64,000 nucleotides of DNA from CAYYWP01 sp050176585 (GCA_050176585.1 JBFXHX010000022.1:1-64000); one strand, 5' to 3'; numbered from the stretch's first letter, positions 54,943 to 63,812 are shown. Made by a program: numbers and translations. The notes: generated by a model not told the origin, from the letters alone.

Positions 54943-55353
54943 TCAGGATGCCGGACTGGGGGCCGGGGTCCCCGGCGTGGGGGGCTGGAGCTGCTCGGCG
55001 GCGACGCACCGTAGGGCCGAGCCCTGATCGAGCATCGCGTCGGAGCCCATCGCCGCGCCGTCCTGCAGCGCGACGTCGCGGTAGGCTTCGCATTCGCCGG
55101 CGGAGGGAAACTCCCGGACCTTCTTGAATCGGGTGATCGGCGGCATATCGCTGCCCGGCGGCGCGAGCGGCATGTCCTCGGCCGGAACCTGCACCAGGAA
55201 CCAACTGCCGAGCAGCACCACGCCCTGGCCGAGGGCGCGGCGGACTGACGATGCACGGCGCGCAGAGGTCATCGCACGCATGATCGCGCACTGTCTGCAG
55301 AACGCCGCTGCGCGGAACCGCCTGCGAATCGCGAGCGCCAGGCGCATGCTCAC
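54943..55353 (-). CDS. small membrane-anchored or exported protein of unknown function
   Basis: The product is 136 residues from GTG 55353, which overlaps the exbD stop codon as GTGA; ATG 55347 and ATG 55281 are alternatives. One hydrophobic segment (GQGVVLLGSWFLVQVPA) follows a basic leader. The remainder contains FKKVREFPSAGECEAYRD and ALRCVA, a two-cysteine pattern seen in small periplasmic proteins that resemble each other only in outline. It is the last gene of the TonB/ExbBD operon. I do not recognise the family. Confidence 0.65.
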   Translation of the reverse strand: MSMRLALAIRRRFRAAAFCRQCAIMRAMTSARRASSVRRALGQGVVLLGSWFLVQVPAEDMPLAPPGSDMPPITRFKKVREFPSAGECEAYRDVALQDGAAMGSDAMLDQGSALRCVAAEQLQPPTPGTPAPSPAS

Positions 55354-55805
55354 TGGGCGGCCGGCGCCGTACCTTCGCCGAGCTTGTTGCCGAGGGGCGC
55401 CAGCGTGACTGCGCCGCCGGCTCGGGCTTGGTCCATCACCGACACCGCGTACCCATAATCGACTCCGTCCTCGGCGTCGAAGAACAATACGTGGTCCTCG
55501 CGCGCCGCGAACATGCGCCGCAGCCGCGAGGGGACTTCGTCGAAGGCCAACGCCACCCCGTTCACGTCGATCTGGCCGCCGTTCTTGATCCGCAGCACGA
55601 GCGGCGGATTGGGGTCGTTCTGCGGCTCTTCGACTTCTTTCTTCTCCTGTTTCGGCGTGTGCACCCAGAGCTTCTTGTTGAGCTCAGGGGTGATCACGAT
55701 GAAGATGATCAGCAACACGAGGACGATATCGACCAGCGGGGTCACGTTCATGTTCGGACTGACCAACCGCTTGTCGGCGCTGCCGCCGGCGACCCGAATG
55801 GCCAT
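55350..55805 (-). CDS. exbD: ExbD/TolR family protein (second copy)
   Basis: This 151-residue biopolymer-transport protein has one membrane helix with the proton-path Asp in VTPLVDIVLVLLIIFIVITP. The periplasmic part (NDPNPPLVLRIKNGGQIDVN) is of the TolR type. It lies 5 bases after the first exbD and shares its NVTPLVD motif. Together with ExbB it should form the proton-driven motor for TonB. Two ExbD copies in one operon are common in Myxococcota-like genomes, where they may form a mixed dimer. Confidence 0.9.
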   Translation of the reverse strand: MAIRVAGGSADKRLVSPNMNVTPLVDIVLVLLIIFIVITPELNKKLWVHTPKQEKKEVEEPQNDPNPPLVLRIKNGGQIDVNGVALAFDEVPSRLRRMFAAREDHVLFFDAEDGVDYGYAVSVMDQARAGGAVTLAPLGNKLGEGTAPAAQ

Positions 55806-55810
55806 GGCGA

Positions 55811-56305
55811 TTATGCGGGCGGCGGCGCGGGCGCGCCGCTGGGTTCGACGCCGGGCTGGCTGCCCGCCTTGTGCCCGACCATCAGCGAGAGGCCGGGAAA
55901 GCCGATCTCGCGCACCCGCATGAACACCTCGCGCACCTCGCGGTAGGGCAGCGCCGCATCCGCACGCAGCGCCAGGCGCTTCAGCGGCTCGGCGGCATGG
56001 AGCTCGGCGAGCTTTTGCATGCCGGCGTCGAGCTCGAACCGCTGGCCCTGGATGTACAACACGCCGCCCGCGATCACCGTGACCGTCTCGGGCGCGCGCT
56101 GCCCTTCGACGTCCGGATCGGGGTTGAAGATGCCCGGCAGATTCACCGCGATGTCCTGGTTCATGTGCGGCGCCACCACCATGAAGATGATCAGCAGCAC
56201 GAGCACGACATCGACGAGTGGCGTCACGTTGATGTCGGGCACCGCGCGCGCCGTGCGGCGGCGCGGCCGCAGCGCACCGCTTTCCAGCGCCCCGTTCTCG
56301 ATCAT
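55811..56305 (-). CDS. exbD: ExbD/TolR family protein (first copy)
   Basis: This 164-residue ExbD has membrane motif INVTPLVDVVLVLLIIFMVV, with the essential Asp, and a periplasmic domain (VTVIAGGVLYIQGQRFELDA). Its ATG overlaps the exbB stop by 4 bases. The Pro/Gly-rich C-terminal tail (PSGAPAPPPA) is longer than usual. It belongs to the same tonB-exbB-exbD-exbD operon and would couple proton flow to TonB. Confidence 0.92.
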   Translation of the reverse strand: MIENGALESGALRPRRRTARAVPDINVTPLVDVVLVLLIIFMVVAPHMNQDIAVNLPGIFNPDPDVEGQRAPETVTVIAGGVLYIQGQRFELDAGMQKLAELHAAEPLKRLALRADAALPYREVREVFMRVREIGFPGLSLMVGHKAGSQPGVEPSGAPAPPPA

Positions 56306-57072
56306 GCCGGCTCCGCGGCCGCGAGGCTCGTCTCGAGTGGCGCCCGTTTGCCGATCGGCACGCGCGCCGCGCGATGTTCGACGACCGCGTCGGCGACGTC
56401 GCGTTCACTCCAGGTCTCCGCCAGATCGAGCAGCTCGCCGGCGGCGTTGTTGAGCATCGTCTCCTCGCGCACGACGCAGCCGTTCAAGTAGTTGAAGCCG
56501 AGCACAGACGGAATGGCGACTGCGAGGCCGAAAGCGGTCTCGATCAGCGCTTCGCTGATGCCCGCCGACACCGACGCGAGACCGCCCGAGCCCGTGCTGG
56601 CGATGCCCTGAAAGGCGCTGATGATGCCCAGCACCGTACCGAGCAGCCCGACGAACGGGGCGACCGAGCCGACCGTTGCGAGCGCGTTCATCCCGCGGCG
56701 CAGATCCTCCCCGACATCCTCCATGTAGCGCGCTAGCTGACGGCGCGTGCGCTCGACCGGCGACAGCGGCGACACGTGCCGCGTATCGCGCGCATGCGTG
56801 TATGCCGTGATGCCGGCCCGCACGACGCGCGCGAGATAGCTATGCTTGGCAAACTTGCCCGCTTGCTCGAGGACGAGGGCGAATTGCGCCTGCTGCAACG
56901 GCGCTGCCATCACCGCGGCAAAGCGCCGGCTGTGCGCACGCGAGCGGCGAAAGGTGATCAACCGCTCGAAGAAGACGGTCAGCGAGACCAGCCCCATGGC
57001 GGACAAGATCACCGCCACGGCGATGGCCGGCGCACCCATGTGGCGCACCATTTCACTCCAACTAAAACCCAT
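56302..57072 (-). CDS. exbB: MotA/TolQ/ExbB proton channel family protein
   Basis: This 256-residue ExbB has three membrane regions: IAVAVILSAMGLVSLTVFF near the N terminus, then VGSVAPFVGLLGTVLGIISA and TAFGLAVAIPSVLGFNYL, the last two forming the conserved ExbB core. It follows a GGGAGGG ribosome site and lies 30 bases behind tonB. The five-subunit ExbB ring surrounds an ExbD dimer and transmits proton force to TonB. Confidence 0.94.
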   Translation of the reverse strand: MGFSWSEMVRHMGAPAIAVAVILSAMGLVSLTVFFERLITFRRSRAHSRRFAAVMAAPLQQAQFALVLEQAGKFAKHSYLARVVRAGITAYTHARDTRHVSPLSPVERTRRQLARYMEDVGEDLRRGMNALATVGSVAPFVGLLGTVLGIISAFQGIASTGSGGLASVSAGISEALIETAFGLAVAIPSVLGFNYLNGCVVREETMLNNAAGELLDLAETWSERDVADAVVEHRAARVPIGKRAPLETSLAAAEPA

Positions 57073-57102
57073 ATTGCCCTCCCTCAGCTCGAATCCCGCC
57101 GC

Positions 57103-57933
57103 TCACCCAGTGGCGGTCTCCAGCCGGAACGGAATCTGAATGATACGGTACACGGCGATCGGAGCCCCGTTGTAACGCGCGGGCTCGTAGCGCCACTTCT
57201 TCACCGTCGCGACGGCGGCGGCGGTGAACGGCTCTTCGCCGCGCACGACCTGCACCTCGTCGACTTGCCCTTCGGCGGTGATCACGACCTTCAGAATGAC
57301 CAGGCCCGTGCGCTGTTCGGCCAATGCGACTTGCGGATACATGGGGCGGCGGTTCCGGCGCGACGCCTTCGGCGGATCCGCGCCTTCGGGCAACTCGATA
57401 GCGCCGAGCGCGCCACCGGCGACGCCGCCCGCCATCCCGCCCTCCAGGCCAGCCGCGTCGCCCGCCCCTTCGCCGTAGACGGCAATGCCTTTGTCGAGAC
57501 TCGGATCGGCTTCCTGCGGAGTAGTCAGGGGCATGTCTTTCGGTGCGACCAGCTCCTTAGGTGGCGGCGGTGCATCGAGCTTGCGCACCTTCATGTCCTT
57601 CGGCACCACCGGAGCAGCGGCGGGCGGCGGCGCCGCCTTGGGCGGCGGTTGCACTTCCACCTTCGGCGGCGGCGGCGGAGGAGGAATCTCCTTCTGCACC
57701 GTCTCCACGAATTTGATCTCGACCGGCTGTTCCTCGACCATGCGCTTGGTCGCCGTGCCGACCGTCACCAGCAGCACGAGCAGCACCACGTAGACGATCG
57801 AGGAGCTGCCGAACGCCGCAATCCAGTGATGCGGCCCCTCCGGCGGCCGCCCGAAGCTCGCGAATGCATTGAGATCCGGATCGTCGGGCACGCCCGCTTG
57901 GGCTTGCTCTGCCGAGGGTTCACCGCGGCTCAT
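57103..57933 (-). CDS. tonB: TonB energy transducer
   Basis: This 276-residue TonB has a cytoplasmic leader, a membrane anchor (SSIVYVVLLVLLVTVGTA), a Pro-rich periplasmic linker (PPPPPPKVEVQPPPKAAP), a Gly-rich stretch and an intact C-terminal domain: YPQVALAEQRTGLVILKVVI, VKKWRYEPARYNGAPIAVYR and IQIPFRL. It heads the operon with exbB and two exbD genes and lies just downstream of the receptor gene, separated by a Pho-box-like array. Unlike the TonB near 20205, it is unbroken and could serve both receptors. Confidence 0.93.
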   Translation of the reverse strand: MSRGEPSAEQAQAGVPDDPDLNAFASFGRPPEGPHHWIAAFGSSSIVYVVLLVLLVTVGTATKRMVEEQPVEIKFVETVQKEIPPPPPPPKVEVQPPPKAAPPPAAAPVVPKDMKVRKLDAPPPPKELVAPKDMPLTTPQEADPSLDKGIAVYGEGAGDAAGLEGGMAGGVAGGALGAIELPEGADPPKASRRNRRPMYPQVALAEQRTGLVILKVVITAEGQVDEVQVVRGEEPFTAAAVATVKKWRYEPARYNGAPIAVYRIIQIPFRLETATG

Positions 57934-58051
57934 GACACGCCACCGCTTGCGTCAATGCTGCACCACATATTTCGAGAGCTGGCCGAATCGCGGGCCAGCG
58001 CGCGCGTACACGTGTAGCGCTGCCCTCGACCGGAAATTTACCCCCGGACCC

Positions 58052-58091
58052 GTTACCGTCCGGCTACGGGCATGTGACAAGAGCGTTACGA
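58052..58091 (-). promoter_or_regulatory. Pho-box-like direct-repeat array upstream of tonB
   Basis: Reading in the direction of tonB, four 7-base units occur every 11 bases: TCGTAAC, TTGTCAC, CCGTAGC and CGGTAAC. The 11-bp period and 4-bp spacers fit PhoB-type half-sites (CTGTCAT-like), but two units are degenerate. The central TTGTCACATGCC matches the array upstream of the receptor. Confidence 0.5.
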
Positions 58092-58161
58092 GAGCCCCGA
58101 GGATTCCGGCCCCGAGCGCGCCAGAAGTGCAAGTTGCGCACGCGCATTCACTGCTAAGGTC

Positions 58162-61068
58162 TCAATACGTATACGAGAGTCCGAAGCTGAACGTGACGCC
58201 GTTGCGATAGCGGCTGGTAATTGCGCTGCCCTGGGTCTCGAGGAAGCGGTCGTTCAGAATGTTCTCGGCCGCGACCTTCAAGGTCATCGGTACGCCGAAG
58301 GGCTCCACCGGCAGTAGCCACGCGGCATCCAGCGAATCGCGGCGCTCCTGGATGATATCGGGCAGCATCCCCGCCGGGCTCTCTGGGTTGATGTCGGTGC
58401 CGGCGGCATCGATGGTCGGGCCTACCGTGTTGTAGAGGAGCCGCGCCACGCCCCAATGCTCGCTGTCGTATTCCAGCGCGGCATTGATGACGTACGGCGC
58501 TTGCCCCTGCAGCCGCCGCGAACCGGGAATCGGCGCGATCACGAGATTCGGCGGGGCGGTGAAGCCCGAGACCTCCGACTCCACCAGGCTCACGTTGAGC
58601 AAGAACTTCAGGTCGTTGAACACCGGCGCTACGCTCGACAGCCACGTCACGCGCCGAGCCGGCGCGACGAGGAACTGGAAGTCCTTGCGCAGCTCGAGCT
58701 CGAAACCCCACACGGTGGCGGAATCGGCGTTCACGAACGTGTCGATGAAATTCGACGCATCGACCGCGGTGATCAGCTCGATCGGATCTTCGAGGTCCTT
58801 GTAGAAGAACCCCACCGAGGCGATCTCGAGCGGGCTGAAGAACCACTCCCAGCGCAGGTCGTAATTGGTGATGTGCGACGTGACCAAAAACGGATTGCCC
58901 TGCAACGTGCGCTCGCCCGGCAGGGTCGGAAATTGGGTCGGGGTGAGTTCGCGGAACTCCGGCCGCGCCACGGTCATACTGTAGGCGCTGCGGACGTTCA
59001 TGTCGTCGCGCGGGCTGTAGATCAGACTGACGCCCGGAAGCGGATCGAGGTCGTTCAAGATCGTGTCGATGATCCCGAGCTGACGAGAACGGGCGGTCGT
59101 CGTCAGGTACGAGTACTCTGCGCGCGCGCCGCCGATGAAGCGCAAAGTGTCGGGGAGCAGCGGCAGGTCGACCATACCGTAGCCGGCGGCGATCTCCTGC
59201 GAAGCGTCGAACGGCTCGAACGAGAAGCCCTGAAACCGCAGTGGCCCCTGCTCCGAGTAGTTGAGCGGCCGGAAGATCACCCCAGGCGGCTGGGTGAGAA
59301 AGTCGCGCGGGGTGCTGCTCTCGACGATGTCGCTCCGGTACGCGCGGAAGAGGAAGCTCCGGTCGCGCAGCGCGTACGCGCCGCCGAACTTCAGGCGGGC
59401 CGCCAGGCCGCGCCATACATCGGTGAAGGGCAACCGCGTCTCGAAGGGCACGGTCATGTCGAGAAAATAATCCTGCAGGAACTCGTTGAGGGTCTGAAAG
59501 GTCCGCTGGGTGGACGGCTGGCGGTCGATCAACGCCGGCTTCTCGCTCGGATCACTTCGCTCGCGCTCGTAGACGTAGAACTTCGAATCCGGCACGTCCT
59601 GACTCGACGGACCCCAGGCGGCACGCCAGTCGACATCGACCACCGAGAAGTGATGCCGTCCCTCGAGCTGCCCGAGGCCGAGCTGGTTCGCGGTATAGCT
59701 GGTCGAGGTGGCAAACTGTTCGCGGCCCTGCAGGGCTTCGGTGGTACCCGAGCCGTTGAGCACCTCGTCGACGGACTTGCGATTGACCAGCGAGCGGCCG
59801 GAGATCTTATGATCGTTGGACAGGCGGTACTGGGTGGTGAACAGCGCTCCGAGGTGGGTTTCGAAGTCACTGCGCATGTAAGTGAAGCGGTCGCCGCCGT
59901 CCTGTTCGATCGACTGTTCGTTGGGGAAGGAGTTGGCGACCTCGTCGCGGTGCACCTGGAATTTCCACCCGTAGGTGGCGCCGAAGTTGAACCCCCACGG
60001 GCCGAAGCTGTTGCTGACCGTACCATCGATACCGAAATTCGGCGGCGCGGTATTGTTGAACACGTCCCAGTTGTTCATCAGACTGCCGACGTACGCGCGC
60101 TGCTGCTGGGTGGGGATGTTCGACGGCAGATCGCCATTGCCGAAGATCGCGGGCAGGTCGCGCGGGCCGTCGCCGAGCGTGAACCAGTCGAGCGTCGAGC
60201 CGTCGTACGTCTCGTAATCCTGGAACGTGGTCACGGTGTTGGCCGCCGTCGACATGCCCAGGCTGTACGTCAGGTGCGGGGAGGGTTCGGCCAGGTCGAT
60301 CGAGACGAGGCCGCCGGCGAAGTCGCCCGGCAGGTCCGGCGTATAGCTCTTGATGATGGACAGCGACTCGATGAACTCGGCCGGAAACAAATCGAGCGGC
60401 ACGATGCGACGGTTCGGGTCCGTGCTCGGCAGTCGGCTGCCGTTCAGCAGCGCGCTGCTATAGCGCTCGCTGAGCCCGCGGACGACGATGAACTTGTCGT
60501 CCTTGATCGTCACCGCCGGCACGCGCGTGACCACCTCGGCGGCGTCCGAATCCGTGCTCTTGGAGATCGTCTCCGCGCCCATGGTCTCGGCCACGGTCCT
60601 AGACTCCTTGCGCTGTATGAGCTGCGCCTCTTCGGTGGCCTTCTTCGCCTCGCCGCGCACTTCGACCAGCTGCACGTTGCCGGCGACGTTCGGGGGCAGG
60701 CTCGCCTTCACCTCGGTGGACGCGCCGGGCGCGACTTTCACGTTCTTGAGCACCCGGGTCTTGTAGAGGTCGGCCGAGATCCGCAGCTCGTAAGTTCCCG
60801 GCGGAACCCGCAGGCGGAACTTTCCGTCGAGATCGCTCTCGGCGCGGGCTTTCTGCCCCACCACTTCGATGAGGGCCCCCACCACGGGATACGCGGTGGA
60901 CGCATCGATGACCGTACCGACGATCGCCGCGCGTTCAGCGTCCGGCGCCGCGCGTCCAGCCGCCGGTGGCGCCGTCTCGACCTGTCCGCGCACCGACCCC
61001 GCGGAAGCGATCAGCAGCGCGAGGGCGACAAGCCCGCGAGCGCTCCTTCGCCTCGACCCCCCCCTCAT
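58162..61068 (-). CDS. TonB-dependent receptor with N-terminal carboxypeptidase-regulatory-like domain
   Basis: This 968-residue receptor has a signal peptide (RGLVALALLIASAGSVRG), a CarboxypepD_reg-like beta-sandwich at about 48-130 (GTVIDASTAYPVVGALIEVV, DGKFRLRVPPGTYELRIS), a plug with DAAEVVTRVPAVTI and VVRGLSERYSSALLNG, and a barrel ending GVTFSFGLSYTY. Conserved SPRDDMNVRSAYSMTVARPEF is typical of this large receptor subgroup. ATG 61068 was chosen for the signal peptide. A strong Pho-box-like array lies 130 bases upstream, so phosphate or phosphate-ester uptake is a testable idea; the ligand is unknown. Confidence 0.92.
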   Translation of the reverse strand: MRGGSRRRSARGLVALALLIASAGSVRGQVETAPPAAGRAAPDAERAAIVGTVIDASTAYPVVGALIEVVGQKARAESDLDGKFRLRVPPGTYELRISADLYKTRVLKNVKVAPGASTEVKASLPPNVAGNVQLVEVRGEAKKATEEAQLIQRKESRTVAETMGAETISKSTDSDAAEVVTRVPAVTIKDDKFIVVRGLSERYSSALLNGSRLPSTDPNRRIVPLDLFPAEFIESLSIIKSYTPDLPGDFAGGLVSIDLAEPSPHLTYSLGMSTAANTVTTFQDYETYDGSTLDWFTLGDGPRDLPAIFGNGDLPSNIPTQQQRAYVGSLMNNWDVFNNTAPPNFGIDGTVSNSFGPWGFNFGATYGWKFQVHRDEVANSFPNEQSIEQDGGDRFTYMRSDFETHLGALFTTQYRLSNDHKISGRSLVNRKSVDEVLNGSGTTEALQGREQFATSTSYTANQLGLGQLEGRHHFSVVDVDWRAAWGPSSQDVPDSKFYVYERERSDPSEKPALIDRQPSTQRTFQTLNEFLQDYFLDMTVPFETRLPFTDVWRGLAARLKFGGAYALRDRSFLFRAYRSDIVESSTPRDFLTQPPGVIFRPLNYSEQGPLRFQGFSFEPFDASQEIAAGYGMVDLPLLPDTLRFIGGARAEYSYLTTTARSRQLGIIDTILNDLDPLPGVSLIYSPRDDMNVRSAYSMTVARPEFRELTPTQFPTLPGERTLQGNPFLVTSHITNYDLRWEWFFSPLEIASVGFFYKDLEDPIELITAVDASNFIDTFVNADSATVWGFELELRKDFQFLVAPARRVTWLSSVAPVFNDLKFLLNVSLVESEVSGFTAPPNLVIAPIPGSRRLQGQAPYVINAALEYDSEHWGVARLLYNTVGPTIDAAGTDINPESPAGMLPDIIQERRDSLDAAWLLPVEPFGVPMTLKVAAENILNDRFLETQGSAITSRYRNGVTFSFGLSYTY

Positions 61069-61197
61069 CGATCCGATCTTTCTGAGCGCGGCGGCGGCAT
61101 CGGCCAATGTTGGCCATCGCCGGCACCTGTACGTTTGTCCCGACAGCAAGTCCTTGATGGATGTGATGTGCCCAGCGCATGAACCTACCTGTCGAGT

Positions 61198-61237
61198 GTG
61201 TCAGCCAGGTGACTGGCATGTGACAACTCCGTGACGA
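61198..61237 (-). promoter_or_regulatory. Pho-box-like direct-repeat array upstream of the receptor gene
   Basis: In the direction of transcription, four 7-base units recur every 11 bases: TCGTCAC, TTGTCAC, CAGTCAC and CTGACAC, with 4-base spacers GGAG, ATGC and CTGG. Each resembles the PhoB half-site CTGTCAT/C, and the period matches the Pho box. It lies 130 bases before the receptor start and 10 bases after the upstream gene. Confidence 0.65.
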
Positions 61238-61246
61238 GGTTGCGCG

Positions 61247-61804
61247 TCAGTCGTCCCACTCATAGCCGATGAACTTCCACCGGCCGTTTGCTTCGGCGAT
61301 CCAGCCGCTGCGCAAGACGAAGCCCTTGCCCTCGGGGCTCACGAGGTGCAGCCGCAGCTCGCCGTGCGCGGTATACCACGGATGCTCCTGGGCGGGCCGG
61401 CTGAATTGCACGCTCTGCACGGAGTAGCGCTTGCCGCCGTAGTCGCGCAGCAAGACGTCCGCGAACATGCGGCTCCGGGTATCCAGCAAGGTCCAAAACA
61501 CCTCATTGTTCTTCTCGAACGTCTGCAGCGGCGGTTGGCCGGGCGCCACGTTGCCGGGAACGATGATCTGGATGTACTCGTCCTTGCTCACGCGCAATCG
61601 CTGCAAGGCATCCCGATCGCTTCGGGCAAGCGCGTCGAGGAACTCGTCGATCAGCGCTTCGCGCGCCGGCGCACCCGCCAGCGGAATCGGCGGTTGGCGC
61701 TCGGCGTCTTCTCTTCCCTGATGAGCTTCGAGAGCCGCCGCACAGGTCGCGATGAACACGAGCGGCACGGCGAGGGCGCGCAGCAGCGCTGGGGCATTTG
61801 CCAT
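61247..61804 (-). CDS. exported protein of unknown function
   Basis: The 185-residue product has a signal peptide (LLRALAVPLVFIATCAAALE). The mature part begins with a helical segment (DEFLDALARSDRDALQRLRV) and continues with beta-rich ALRR-type sequence (YSVQSVQFSRPAQEHPWYTA, GWIAEANGRWKFIGYEW), a layout like NTF2/DUF4440-type folds. A GAAAGG site precedes ATG 61804. It lies between the beta-helix gene and the receptor, all in one direction, so a role in the same uptake system is likely. The family is not recognised with confidence. Confidence 0.7.
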   Translation of the reverse strand: MANAPALLRALAVPLVFIATCAAALEAHQGREDAERQPPIPLAGAPAREALIDEFLDALARSDRDALQRLRVSKDEYIQIIVPGNVAPGQPPLQTFEKNNEVFWTLLDTRSRMFADVLLRDYGGKRYSVQSVQFSRPAQEHPWYTAHGELRLHLVSPEGKGFVLRSGWIAEANGRWKFIGYEWDD

Positions 61805-61839
61805 GGCACGAAACCTTTCGGCGGCAGGAGTGATTGTGC

Positions 61840-61876
61840 GATCGGCGGGGGCGGCCGAAGGCCACCCCCGCCGATC
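61840..61876 (-). terminator. 17-bp hairpin after the beta-helix gene
   Basis: The arms 61840-61856 and 61860-61876 pair along 17 bases with a 3-base loop. The one non-Watson-Crick position (61852/61864) becomes a G-U pair only in RNA made from the minus strand, which fits a transcript end behind the beta-helix gene. No T-run follows, so processing or attenuation is also possible. Confidence 0.6.
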
Positions 61877-61898
61877 GATCGCAAACAGTTGATGCAGG

Positions 61899-63812
61899 TC
61901 AGTTGACGCGGAAGCTGATCCAGGGCGCCGACAGCCATCCGCAGCGGTCACTGTTGCAGGCGGCCGCTTGCGCTGGGTTGAACGCGCCGATGTAGTTGGT
62001 GTTCACGAACAGCGGGTTGATCGTATTGCAGTTCACCGGCGGCGGGTCGGCCAGCGGTGACGTGGGAAAGAAGTCGTACTGCAGGTTGCACGACCCCGCA
62101 CCGGCACCGGTGCAGCACGGGAACGGCACTCCCGCACCGGTGCACCCGTTGTTGCCGTCGCAAGTTCCGGTATCCGCCCCCGTGCAGCAGGGGAACGGCG
62201 TGCCGGCCGCCGTGCAGCTCGTGTTCAGCGGCGGGAATTGCGCGCTCACGCCCGGATCGACTGCGTTCGAACCGCAGGCGCTGCGGACATTGAAGCCGCT
62301 GACCAGGAGCGCGTACCACGCTTCCGTGTCGCAGTTGCACCCGGCTGCGGCACAGGCATTCGCGTCACAACCGGCGGTGGTGTCCAGCGTACCGTCGTTG
62401 TCTTTGGGATGCTCGGTACCGCCGGCGTTGCTGCCGTTGTCGAAGAACACGCTGTTGCGGACGATGACGTTGGCGATCGACTCCGGAACACCGTCGTTGT
62501 TCGCATCGTTGCAGGCCTGATCGGTGGTGGACACGTCGCGGAGCTCGACGCCGGCGTCGTTGAACCCGGTGACGATCGCATTCGCGATCGTGGCGCGCGC
62601 GCCGCGGCGCAGCAGGATACCCGCGTCGGAGCCGTCGTTAGCGCCGGCCTGCCGGGACCCGCCGATCAGCGTGATGTTGCACATGTCGGGGTCCGACCGG
62701 GGCGACGCGTTGTTGTCGAACTCGCTGTTGTCGCCCTCGATGCCGCGCGCGTCGCGTCCGGTGTCCGTCTGCTGCCCGTTTTGGACCATCAAGCCAAATT
62801 GCAGCGACCCGGTGAAGCCGAGCTGGAAGTCGAAGCCGTCGTCGCCGCACGATGAGGCGACCATGTTCGTGTGGGAGGAGGTGCCGCCAAACCACTCGAG
62901 ACAGTCGTCGTCGCCGTTGTGCGCCTGGATGTTGTTGAAGCGGGTCTGCGAGCCGATGCCGTTCATGGTGAAGAGGTTCAGCTCGTTGTTGGCAGTGAAG
63001 TCGAGGCCGGCGAACTCGACGCGAACGAAGTTGGCCACGCCGCTGTTGTCGGTCGCATTGCAGCCGCCGAACGCCGTGGGCAAGCCCTCCGTCTGGAACT
63101 TGCAATCCGGACCGTTGACCGGGCCGCGCCCGTTGATCATCACACCGCCCCAATCACCCTTGTTGCGATTTCCCACCGCGGCATCGGAGGTGAAGATGAT
63201 CGGGCTGCTCTCGGTCCCCTGGAAGTCGACGCGACCGCCGTGGGCGGTCGGATCGTTCACATCGCCGGACAGTACGATCAGCGCGGCGGGATTCGCCGTA
63301 GTGGTGCCGGGAATGCCGTGTACGATGCTGCCGGCTTCGATCTTCAACACCGTCGTGGGTCCGGCCGCCGGCGTGTCGACGAACACCGTGCCGCCGATGC
63401 GCACCGTGCAGTCCGCCGGCCATGTTTGGCTGCTGGTGATGGTCAGCGGCGCCGGCGTGCCGAGCGTTACCGTCCCGCCCGGGCAATCGATGTCCGGCCC
63501 CGGGCCTTCGCAGAGGTCGTACACCGGCGTCTGGCCGGCCAAGGACTGCCCCAGGGCGGCGAGGTCCGCCGTGATCGCCGCTCCCAGGGAGACATCGCCG
63601 TCGCCGAAGATGTCACCGCAAGAGAGCAAGTTGCCGTTGCCGCACACGTTGCCGGGACACGCGCCATTGGCGCAGTTGTTCAACAGCACCAGGTCGGCGA
63701 GACTCCGGGCGCCGTCGTTGTTGAGGTCTCCGCATTGCTGACCGAATGCCGGGACCGCTGCGAACAGCCCCAGCACCATTCCCAACGCGATGTTGGGTAA
63801 CCGCTTCTTCAT
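61899..63812 (-). CDS. secreted right-handed beta-helix-like protein with Cys-rich repeats
   Basis: This 637-residue exported protein has a signal peptide (IALGMVLGLFAAVPAFG) and an N-terminal dockerin-like region (CGDLNNDGARSLADLVLLNN, GDIFGDGDVSLGAAI). From about 105 to 500 it shows repeated Asn/Asp-rich turns of a parallel beta-helix (NFVRVEFAGLDFTANNELNL, NNIQAHNGDDDCLEWFGGTS). Two 19-residue Cys-rich units then follow near 533-575. The C terminus ends in SAPWISFRVN. Proteins like this often accompany TonB-dependent receptors in Myxococcota-type genomes; the role is unknown. It follows an AAGGAGG site. Confidence 0.85.
   Translation of the reverse strand: MKKRLPNIALGMVLGLFAAVPAFGQQCGDLNNDGARSLADLVLLNNCANGACPGNVCGNGNLLSCGDIFGDGDVSLGAAITADLAALGQSLAGQTPVYDLCEGPGPDIDCPGGTVTLGTPAPLTITSSQTWPADCTVRIGGTVFVDTPAAGPTTVLKIEAGSIVHGIPGTTTANPAALIVLSGDVNDPTAHGGRVDFQGTESSPIIFTSDAAVGNRNKGDWGGVMINGRGPVNGPDCKFQTEGLPTAFGGCNATDNSGVANFVRVEFAGLDFTANNELNLFTMNGIGSQTRFNNIQAHNGDDDCLEWFGGTSSHTNMVASSCGDDGFDFQLGFTGSLQFGLMVQNGQQTDTGRDARGIEGDNSEFDNNASPRSDPDMCNITLIGGSRQAGANDGSDAGILLRRGARATIANAIVTGFNDAGVELRDVSTTDQACNDANNDGVPESIANVIVRNSVFFDNGSNAGGTEHPKDNDGTLDTTAGCDANACAAAGCNCDTEAWYALLVSGFNVRSACGSNAVDPGVSAQFPPLNTSCTAAGTPFPCCTGADTGTCDGNNGCTGAGVPFPCCTGAGAGSCNLQYDFFPTSPLADPPPVNCNTINPLFVNTNYIGAFNPAQAAACNSDRCGWLSAPWISFRVN
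62088..62216 (-). repeat. two 57-bp Cys-rich coding units
   Basis: Unit 1 (62160-62216) encodes CTAAGTPFPCCTGADTGTC and unit 2 (62088-62144) CTGAGVPFPCCTGAGAGSC, each 19 residues, separated by 15 bases. Pattern C-T-x-A-G-x-P-F-P-C-C-T-G-A-x-x-G-x-C is the same in both. Confidence 0.8.

Noticed and set aside
58456..61182. A 908-codon open frame on the plus strand
   Set aside because: It is antisense to the receptor gene, whose protein has clear domains. The plus-strand product is Arg/Glu/Gly-rich with no motif, as expected for the mirror frame of high-GC DNA.
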